NCBI RefSeq assembly: GCF_000143685.1
Contig: NC_014328.1
Coordinates: forward strand, 2,046,001-2,110,000
Direction of reading: 5' to 3'
Origin: Clostridium ljungdahlii DSM 13528
Lineage (GTDB): Bacteria > Bacillota > Clostridia > Clostridiales > Clostridiaceae
Length of the DNA: 64,000 bases
This document shows positions 58,577-64,000 of the stretch, in pieces. Positions within the stretch are counted from its first letter, which is position 1, and every line of letters starts with the position of its first letter. Under the pieces are notes generated by a model. It was not told the DNA's origin, searched no databases, and worked only from the letters and a program-made list of their open reading frames with translations. Made by a program: the position numbers and the translations under genes.

Positions 58577-59248
58577 GTGAAAAAGGCATGTTTTGTAAAT
58601 GGAAGCCCTAGAGAAAGTGGAAGCACTTCAGCTTATTTCATAGGAGAAATGCAGAAATTAATTAAAGATAATGATATAGAAACTCAATGTGTTTATGCAA
58701 TTAAAGATTTAAAATCAGGTAAGATAGATCAAAGTTTTGAGAAAATTGTAAACTCAGATAGCGTAATATTTGTTTTCCCACTTTATGTTGATAGCATACC
58801 ATCTAATTTTCTTGATTTTTTATGGAAACTTGAAAATTATATAAAAGAAAATAAGATTGATAAAAATAAACTTCCAGATTTATATGGTGTTATTAATTGT
58901 GGATTTGTAGAAGGCATTCAAAATAAAAATGCTGTAAATATAATTTATAACTTTTCGAAAAAGACAGGCTTTGACTTCAAGTTTGCAATAGGTATAGGCG
59001 GAGGAGAATTCATTAAGGGTACAAAAGATATAATACCAATTGAGAGTGAAATAAAAAGGAACATCTATCTAGCACTTTGTAAATTTAAAGATAGTATAGA
59101 AAGCGGCAGAGAGGACGATGAAAAAGGAGTATTTGTAAGCCCTAAGGTGCCTAGATCACAATTCATACTTAACGGGAATAACGGATGGGTAAAAATGGTG
59201 AAAGAAAATAATATGACAAAAGAGGACCTTTTAAAAAAGGTATATTAA
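58577..59248 (+). CDS. Flavodoxin-fold oxidoreductase, second subunit or partner
   Basis: 223 residues from GTG. CFVNGSPRESGSTSAYFIGE binds the FMN phosphate, SVIFVFPLYVDSIPSNFLDF is the usual second block, and GVINCGFVEGIQNKNAVN the third. It lacks the Cys-rich motif of its neighbour. Probably works with it in quinone, nitro-compound or other redox detoxification. Confidence 0.85.
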   Translation: MKKACFVNGSPRESGSTSAYFIGEMQKLIKDNDIETQCVYAIKDLKSGKIDQSFEKIVNSDSVIFVFPLYVDSIPSNFLDFLWKLENYIKENKIDKNKLPDLYGVINCGFVEGIQNKNAVNIIYNFSKKTGFDFKFAIGIGGGEFIKGTKDIIPIESEIKRNIYLALCKFKDSIESGREDDEKGVFVSPKVPRSQFILNGNNGWVKMVKENNMTKEDLLKKVY

Positions 59249-59275
59249 AAAAATGAGATATCTCATTTTTTTTTT
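59247..59275 (+). terminator. Terminator of the flavoprotein operon
   Basis: AAAAAATGAGA pairs with TCTCATTTTTT without a real loop apart from TA/AT, then a long T run. Confidence 0.85.
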
Positions 59276-59364
59276 ATAAAAGTTGTATATTAGACAGGTT
59301 CTATTATAATGTAATATGTGTACTCAAATTTAGCTATATGCTTTAGAAAGGTGAAAATTGCAAA

Positions 59365-60312
59365 ATGGAGAGTTTAATATACAGTTTAAATGCGACAGTA
59401 CCTGTGTTTTTAGTTATTGTGGTAGGATATGTGTTAAAACAAATAGGAATGTTGAATGATAATTTCATAGAGGTAGCTAATAAATTTAACTTTAAAGTTA
59501 CTTTACCGATATTATTATTAACTGATATTGGATCAACTAATATAATTAAAAATTTTGATGGGAAGTACATATTGTTTTGTGCAGTAGTTACATCCATTTG
59601 TTTCTGGTCAATTTGGTTTTTTACTAAAAAATTTATGAAGGATTCTTCTATGACAGGAGCTTTTGTACAAGCATCTTTTCGTGGAAGTGCAGCTATACTG
59701 GGAATTGCCTTTGTTCAAAATATTTATGGAAATGCGGGGATGGCTCCTATGATGATTATAGGAGCTGTTCCACTTTACAATATATATTCTGTTATTGTAC
59801 TTACTTTTGAAAGTGAAGATAGCAGAGGAGGAAATGATAGTATAAAAAAAGCATGCATCAATATTATAAAAAACCCCATTATCATTGGAATTTTGCTAGG
59901 AATGATAGTGTCACTATTAAATATTCATTTCCCTAAAATAATAGACAAAACACTCAAAAATTTTGCAGTTATGGCATCTCCTTTGGCACTTGTAACTATT
60001 GGGGCTGGCTTTGAAGGAACAAAAGCCCTTGCAAAGATAAAACCAACTTTGGCAGCTTCTTTTATAAAACTGGTAGCTCAAGCTGCTGTATTTTTGCCAC
60101 TAGCAGTATATTTTGGATTTAGAGATCAAGAACTTGTTGCTCTAATTATCATGCTTGGTTCTCCAACTACAGTGAGCTGTTATATAATGGCAAAGAACAT
60201 GAACAATGATGGTGTTTTGACTTCAAGTGTTGTTGTAGCCACTACTTTATTATCAGCTTTTACTCTAACTTTCTGGATTTTCGTATTAAAGAGCTTTAAA
60301 TTTATCATATAA
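59365..60312 (+). CDS. AEC-family transporter (auxin efflux carrier type)
   Basis: 315 residues, ten predicted helices. N-terminal ATVPVFLVIVVGYVLKQIGM and FNFKVTLPILLLTDIG; C-terminal LGSPTTVSCYIMAKNMNNDG, the usual signature of helix 9-10. Bacterial members move malate, malonate or other anions. RBS GAAAGGTG, spacing somewhat long. Confidence 0.92.
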   Translation: MESLIYSLNATVPVFLVIVVGYVLKQIGMLNDNFIEVANKFNFKVTLPILLLTDIGSTNIIKNFDGKYILFCAVVTSICFWSIWFFTKKFMKDSSMTGAFVQASFRGSAAILGIAFVQNIYGNAGMAPMMIIGAVPLYNIYSVIVLTFESEDSRGGNDSIKKACINIIKNPIIIGILLGMIVSLLNIHFPKIIDKTLKNFAVMASPLALVTIGAGFEGTKALAKIKPTLAASFIKLVAQAAVFLPLAVYFGFRDQELVALIIMLGSPTTVSCYIMAKNMNNDGVLTSSVVVATTLLSAFTLTFWIFVLKSFKFII

Positions 60313-60326
60313 TTTGTTTTTAAATG

Positions 60327-60357
60327 AATTGGTGGAGTATATAACCTCCACCAAATT
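60327..60357. terminator. Bidirectional terminator
   Basis: TTGGTGGAG (60329-60337) pairs with CTCCACCAA (60346-60354), flanked by AATT and ATT. It separates the AEC gene from the convergent XRE gene. Confidence 0.8.
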
Positions 60358-60363
60358 GATAAT

Positions 60364-60567
60364 CTAATCTTCAAATTTAAATAATTCTTCCACAGAAGTA
60401 TTGAATACTTTTGCGATATCCATTGCTAGTTTTAGTGATGGATTGTATCTACCATTTTCAAGGTGAACAATGGTTTCTCTTCTTACCCCTATTAATTCTG
60501 CTAATTCACTTTGTTTCATATTCATTTTTTCTCTATATTCTTTTACTTTTGTTTTTAGAGTTGGCAT
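60364..60567 (-). CDS. XRE-family small transcriptional regulator
   Basis: 67 residues, start after GAGGTATATA, one base beyond the stop of the preceding membrane-protein gene. Helix-turn-helix: [20 protein letters not shown], then [20 protein letters not shown]. Proteins of this type typically regulate the membrane protein encoded with them. Confidence 0.92.
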   Translation of the reverse strand: MPTLKTKVKEYREKMNMKQSELAELIGVRRETIVHLENGRYNPSLKLAMDIAKVFNTSVEELFKFED

Positions 60568-60568
60568 A

Positions 60569-60961
60569 TTATATACCTCGCATATCAATTACACAGAAAA
60601 TAATTGCCCGCAGGATAGTTAATGCTACTATACCTATAGCAATCAAGTAGCCTGTCATTACACCACTTGGGGTTATAAATGCGGATGGAAGTAAAATGCC
60701 GGCCATAAATAAATAAGAAAGTTTTAGACAAATAGAATCTGTTTTATTAAGGGTTTCTTTTGCAAATTCATCAAAAATCTCTGAGTTTCCTTTTAGTAGT
60801 GCTAAAAATACAAGCGTAAGTCCCAGCAATAAATATTCTATTAATATATGAATGGGTTTGAAAGTGAGGCTTACACTCATCCAATAATATATGAGAAATA
60901 ATAAAGCCGGGATTATTTTAGCACTAATCCAAATTCTTAAACTAATCTTTTTATCTTTCAT
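60569..60961 (-). CDS. Four-helix membrane protein of unknown function
   Basis: 130 residues, four membrane helices (about 10-30, 36-57, 80-102, 104-125). Strong RBS AAGGAG. Paired with an XRE regulator as in many Firmicutes, where the pair is common but its function is not settled. Confidence 0.8.
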   Translation of the reverse strand: MKDKKISLRIWISAKIIPALLFLIYYWMSVSLTFKPIHILIEYLLLGLTLVFLALLKGNSEIFDEFAKETLNKTDSICLKLSYLFMAGILLPSAFITPSGVMTGYLIAIGIVALTILRAIIFCVIDMRGI

Positions 60962-60973
60962 AATATAATCTCC

Positions 60974-61019
60974 TTCATGTGATATATTTGTAACTTATGT
61001 TATAAATATATCACATGAA
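60974..61019. promoter_or_regulatory. Inverted repeat abutting a ribosome binding site
   Basis: TTCATGTGATATATTT (60974-60989) and AAATATATCACATGAA (61004-61019) are perfect complements over a 14-nt loop. On the minus strand the second arm runs into the GAAGGAG ribosome binding site of the membrane-protein gene. Operator for the XRE protein or an RNA switch. Confidence 0.6.
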
Positions 61020-61050
61020 ATTTTTAAAATCAAGTAAAAAGTGAATTATT

Positions 61051-61182
61051 TATAAACAGAGTTCTTGGCATCAGATGGAGTTTTGACTCTACCTGTGGTT
61101 AGAAATCGTTATCCGGGGACGTAGCTGCTCTTTACTTCCACTTGGAGAAGTGGAAGTATTAGAGCAGGTAGTCATCGGATAA
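61051..61182 (+). repeat. Structured repeat, reference full copy
   Basis: 132 bp. 5' hairpin CAGATGGAGT / ACTCTACCTG (about 61071-61095); linker TTAGAAATC; outer stem GTTATCCG (61108-61115) / CGGATAAC (61176-61183); middle stem CTGCTCT / AGAGCAG; inner stem ACTTCCACTT / AAGTGGAAGT with loop GGAG. All parts recur in the copy at 46767-46900. Confidence 0.88.
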
Positions 61183-61198
61183 CTTTATTAAATATTAA

Positions 61199-61228
61199 AA
61201 AGCCAATGCTTAATTAAGCATTGGCTTT
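61199..61228. terminator. Perfect 30-bp palindrome
   Basis: AAAGCCAATGCTTAA followed by its exact complement, then GAATTTTAT. Works as a terminator in either direction; it may belong to the structured repeat just before it. Confidence 0.75.
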
Positions 61229-61271
61229 GAATTTTATATTTATATCCAAAATATCGGTGCTTTAATTTTGA

Positions 61272-61291
61272 CACCTATCTCTCGATAGGTG
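61272..61291. other. Short perfect hairpin
   Basis: CACCTATC / GATAGGTG with loop TCTC. Followed by what may be a remnant of a transposase gene. Role unknown. Confidence 0.4.
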
Positions 61292-61600
61292 GGTGTTCTC
61301 ACAGATGTATCTATCGCTTTTAATGCCTTAAAAGGACTCATAAAAAAGTACATATCCTCATCTAAATTTGAACTCCCGATGTTTAAATGTAGGTTCAAAA
61401 TAAAAGCTTAACGTGTATTTCAGAAGTTGTACACTATAAAATTCATAATAAAAAGAAAAATCATCAACTAAGAATGTAGTCGTTTTCCTTTTGTGAGATT
61501 ATAATAACATATTTAAGTTGTCATTGCAAGTAGATAATATATGGTAAATTAATGAAGTAATAGAGGATATATCTTATAATATTTTTATTTCTAACAATTA

Positions 61601-61687
61601 TTAGTTAGCTAACTAAATTGTTATTGACAATATGAAAAAGCAATGATATATTAAAAATAAGTTAGTTAGGTAACTAAACATATTGGA
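61601..61687 (+). promoter_or_regulatory. MarR promoter with two flanking operators
   Basis: TTGACA (61624-61629), 17-nt spacer, TATATT (61647-61652). TTAGTTAGCTAACTAA (61601-61616) is a perfect palindrome upstream of the promoter and TTAGTTAGGTAACTAA (61672-61687) is its near-copy just before the ribosome binding site. Both probably bind the MarR protein encoded next. Confidence 0.8.
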
Positions 61688-61697
61688 GGAATTTTAA

Positions 61698-62240
61698 ATG
61701 GCAAATGAAGAATCAATGAAATTATTTATAGAATTACACCGTTTAGGAAGACAAATGCACCGTTTTTCACATAAAATTTCTCATGGAGGAAATCACTTTA
61801 TGGGAGGACAATCGAGAATGCTTACTATCGTTGCAGAAAATGAGGGTATTACTCAACGACAGCTTGCTGAAATCATGGATGTGAGACCTGCATCAATGAC
61901 TGTGATGATAGGAAAGATGGAACTATTTGGACTTGTTGAACGTAAGCAAGACGATAAAGATCAGAGAGTTATGCATATTTATATTACAGATAGTGGAAGA
62001 AAAGTTGAGGAGGAATCAAGAATTTCTACTCAAAAGTTAGTTGGGTCCCTATTTCAAAGTCTTTCTGATGAAGAAGTAAAACAAATGCTTATGATTACTG
62101 AAAAATTATCTAAATCACTTAATGAAGGTGACTCAGGTGATTTACAATGTGGACTTCATGATCATCATAGACATCATGGATTTCATAAACATCATCATGA
62201 GTCAGATGACAACCTTAAGCACTTGTTTAGGAATCTTTAA
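61698..62240 (+). CDS. MarR-family regulator with His-rich tail
   Basis: 180 residues. Winged helix: ITQRQLAEIMDVRPASMTVM, IGKMELFGLVERKQDDKDQR and VMHIYITDSG. The C-terminal 30 residues hold HDHHRHHGFHKHHHE, about nine His in fifteen residues; the N-terminus also has His (HRLGRQMHRFSHKISHGGNH). The tail likely binds a metal such as nickel or zinc, or senses it. 14 bp before a Fur-family gene. Confidence 0.92.
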   Translation: MANEESMKLFIELHRLGRQMHRFSHKISHGGNHFMGGQSRMLTIVAENEGITQRQLAEIMDVRPASMTVMIGKMELFGLVERKQDDKDQRVMHIYITDSGRKVEEESRISTQKLVGSLFQSLSDEEVKQMLMITEKLSKSLNEGDSGDLQCGLHDHHRHHGFHKHHHESDDNLKHLFRNL

Positions 62241-62254
62241 GGAAAGTTTTAGAT

Positions 62255-62713
62255 ATGATACCACAGGAAATTCAAGAAAAAATAAGGTCTGTAATTCAGG
62301 AAAAGGGATGTAAATTAACAAGTCAAAGGAGTGCAGTATTAAAGGCTTTTTTTGAAAAAAACTATGAACATATGACTGTTGAAGAGGTTCATTATTTTTC
62401 AAAAAGTTATTGTAGTAAGATTGGAATTGCCACTGTATATAGGTGCATACTTTCTTTTGAAAAAATTGGTGTGCTGAGGAAAATTGAAACTAATGAGAAG
62501 TATGGAAGATATGAATTGGTAATTCCAGATGAAAAATTTGAGCATCCACATTTAGTTTGTGTAAAATGTGGAAAAATAATTGGAGCCTTTGATAGTGAAA
62601 TTTTAAAGGAATTGGACAAACAGAAAAAGTTTATTGAGAATATATATGACTTTAAAATCAACAGCCAGAGTAATATTTATTATGGAATTTGTGAAGCATG
62701 TAAAGATGCATAA
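62255..62713 (+). CDS. Fur-family metalloregulator
   Basis: 152 residues. Winged helix with CKLTSQRSAVLKAFFEKNYE and IGIATVYRCILSFEKIGVLR. Metal-site features: FEHPHLVCVKCGKII and ICEACKDA, giving the two CxxC motifs for structural zinc. Which member (Fur, Zur, PerR) it is cannot be set from sequence alone. Linked to the His-rich MarR gene, suggesting metal-dependent control. Confidence 0.92.
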   Translation: MIPQEIQEKIRSVIQEKGCKLTSQRSAVLKAFFEKNYEHMTVEEVHYFSKSYCSKIGIATVYRCILSFEKIGVLRKIETNEKYGRYELVIPDEKFEHPHLVCVKCGKIIGAFDSEILKELDKQKKFIENIYDFKINSQSNIYYGICEACKDA

Positions 62714-62779
62714 TAGTTTAGTTTACAAGAGATAGTTAGTATAGTAATATAATATTATTCAAAGAGGGGGGCTAAGTAT

Positions 62780-63562
62780 ATGAAATATTATGTTGCTGAT
62801 GCTTTTACGGATGAAGTGTTTAAGGGAAATCCGGCAGGAGTATGTGTATTAGATGAGTGGCTGCAGGATGATGTAATGCAAAAAATTGCAGCAGAGAACA
62901 ATTTGTCAGAAACAGCTTTTGTAGTTAAAGGTAAAAATAAAAATGAATATGATCTAAGGTGGTTTACGCCAAAGGCAGAAATAGATTTATGCGGACACGC
63001 TACACTGGGGACTTCCTATGTTATTTCCAATTATGTAGATGTTGGAACAGATAAAATGATATTTCATACTGCAAGTGGAATACTTGAAGTCAATCGTAAA
63101 AGTGATTTATATGAAATGAATTTTCCTACAAGAGAACCTAAAAAAACTCAAATACCAGAAACAATTTTGGATATCATTGGGGTGAAACCTATAGAAACAT
63201 ACTTATCAAGGGATTTAGTTATAGTAGTTGAAACAGAAGAGCAGGTTAAAAATTTAGCTCCTGATTTTTCTAAAATGTTAAAATTAGAAGTTGGCTCAGG
63301 AGTTATCGTAACTGCAAAGGGCAGTGATGTGGATTTTGTATCCCGTTGTTTTTATCCGAAGCTTGGTGTAAATGAAGATCCTGTAACTGGTTCTGCACAC
63401 AGTAATTTAATACCCTTTTGGTCAAAAAGATTGAATAAAGATAAGATGATAGCAAAACAGCTGTCAAAACGCGGTGGAACATTATATTGTGAACTTTGTG
63501 GTGATAGGGTTAAAATAAGTGGAAGAGCTTCACTATATATGGTGGGAAATATTAATATATAG
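62780..63562 (+). CDS. PhzF-family isomerase-like protein
   Basis: 260 residues. Begins YYVADAFTDEVFKGNPAGVC; the catalytic Glu44 is in NLSETAFV. LCGHATLGTSYV and the second-half NEDPVTGSAHSNLIPFW complete the family pattern. PhzF relatives isomerise or epimerise small acids; the substrate of most is unknown. RBS GAGGGGGG. Followed by a transporter gene 18 bp later. Confidence 0.93.
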   Translation: MKYYVADAFTDEVFKGNPAGVCVLDEWLQDDVMQKIAAENNLSETAFVVKGKNKNEYDLRWFTPKAEIDLCGHATLGTSYVISNYVDVGTDKMIFHTASGILEVNRKSDLYEMNFPTREPKKTQIPETILDIIGVKPIETYLSRDLVIVVETEEQVKNLAPDFSKMLKLEVGSGVIVTAKGSDVDFVSRCFYPKLGVNEDPVTGSAHSNLIPFWSKRLNKDKMIAKQLSKRGGTLYCELCGDRVKISGRASLYMVGNINI

Positions 63563-63579
63563 TTATGAGGAGTTAAATG

Positions 63580-64000
63580 ATGGAAAATGGAAAAATAAAA
63601 CTTATAGTTGCAATGCTCATATTCGGCAGCGTTGGGCTGTTTGTCAAAAATATAGACTTGTCTTCTAGCATGATTGCATTGGTAAGGGGAATAATAGGAA
63701 GTATCTTTTTATTTACAGCAAGTTACATAACAAGACAAAATACATCATGGAAAGCCATTAAATCTAATTTAATTCCATTAATAATATCTGGAGCTGCTAT
63801 AGGTGTCAATTGGATTTTTTTATTTCAAGCATACAAGTATACCACTGTATCAAAAGCTACTTTGTGTTATTATTTTGCACCTGTAATTGTCATGTTTTTG
63901 TCTCCATTTATATTGAAGGAAAAATTGAATACAGTTAAGATTATGTGCATCATAGTCGCTATGGCGGGAATGTTTTTAATAGTAGGAGCTGGAAGTAGTG
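63580..64000 (+). CDS. EamA/DMT-family transporter, 3'-truncated by the window edge
   Basis: 140 residues are visible from the ATG after GAGGAG. About four membrane helices: LIVAMLIFGSVGLFVKNIDL, ALVRGIIGSIFLFTASYI, IPLIISGAAIGVNWIFLFQA, ATLCYYFAPVIVMFLSPF and the next, VKIMCIIVAMAGMFLIVGAG. It matches the first EamA repeat of drug/metabolite transporters. It is probably co-transcribed with the PhzF-like gene and may export its product. Confidence 0.9.
   Translation, partial: MENGKIKLIVAMLIFGSVGLFVKNIDLSSSMIALVRGIIGSIFLFTASYITRQNTSWKAIKSNLIPLIISGAAIGVNWIFLFQAYKYTTVSKATLCYYFAPVIVMFLSPFILKEKLNTVKIMCIIVAMAGMFLIVGAGSS

Larger units (their letters stand above)
60962..61697. other. Intergenic region rich in structured DNA
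   Basis: 735 bp without a gene. From left: inverted repeat at the divergent gene (60974-61019), structured repeat (61051-61182), perfect palindrome (61199-61228), short hairpin (61272-61291), a stretch at 61315-61420 that reads like a broken transposase piece (IAFNALKGLIKKYISSSKFE), then the MarR promoter region. Confidence 0.65.

Noticed and set aside
61315..61420. Possible transposase remnant
   Set aside because: Only about 30 residues are transposase-like by eye; too short to claim as a gene, so mentioned only in the region note.

Overview
The window is AT-rich, Gram-positive, spore-former-type DNA and looks like a chromosome segment of a Clostridium (sensu stricto, possibly an acetogen-type species). 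Support comes from strong AGGAGG ribosome binding sites, TTG/GTG starts, the Clostridium-style protein set, a collagen-like spore-surface-type glycoprotein, and a corrinoid methyltransferase operon with its ferredoxin-like activator. No rRNA, tRNA or CRISPR array was seen. The species call is inference.

Region 1 (1-10.4 kb): the end of a chemotaxis receptor; a MarR regulator with a two-gene heterodimeric ABC exporter; a BlaI/BlaR1-type repressor/membrane-protease pair with twin operators; and a VanW/peptidoglycan-binding-like membrane protein.

Region 2 (9.9-20.5 kb): an accessory island. A collagen-like protein (about 163 Gly-X-Y triplets), a decayed transposase, a glycosyltransferase-methyltransferase fusion and two more glycosyltransferases sit between two 770-bp direct repeats. 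The repeats are copies of the vanW 3' end plus the spacer that leads into the ABC-F gene. The right edge also carries a scrambled ABC-F/vanW chimera. The simplest reading is a spore-surface glycoprotein and its glycosylation enzymes inserted at a duplicated vanW-abcF locus.

Region 3 (20.5-31 kb): an intact ABC-F protein, a gamma-glutamyltransferase-like enzyme, an ECF-type S component, oligoendopeptidase F, a small membrane protein and a Suv3-like helicase.

Region 4 (30.3-36.9 kb): a probable operon of a COG0523 (CobW-like) GTPase, three UroD-fold methyltransferases, a B12-binding corrinoid protein and a RACo-type [2Fe-2S]/ASKHA activator. This is a methyl-transfer system of unknown methyl donor.

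Region 5 (37-47 kb): a DEDDh exonuclease, a YitT-type membrane protein, a collapsed metY remnant, two unlisted small basic proteins, a complete IS3-family element, a QueG-like ferredoxin protein, codBA (cytosine uptake and deamination), an Imm22-like protein, a DUF1540 protein, a molbindin, a LysR fragment and an OsmC protein.

Region 6 (47.7-64 kb): a 2-hydroxyacid dehydrogenase, two PepT tripeptidases flanking a MalT-like LuxR regulator, an amino-acid permease, a DUF3298 protein, an EAL-HDOD protein, two flavodoxin-fold reductases behind a twin operator, an auxin-efflux-type carrier, an XRE/membrane-protein pair, a MarR-Fur pair, a PhzF-like enzyme and the start of an EamA transporter.

A dispersed, structured repeat of about 130 bp recurs in intergenic DNA across the window (best copies at 61.1 kb and 46.8 kb; further shorter or degenerate copies at 13.4, 22.2, 27.6, 42.5 and 1.7 kb). 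Its stems show compensatory changes between copies. It is the most interesting unexplained non-coding signal here.
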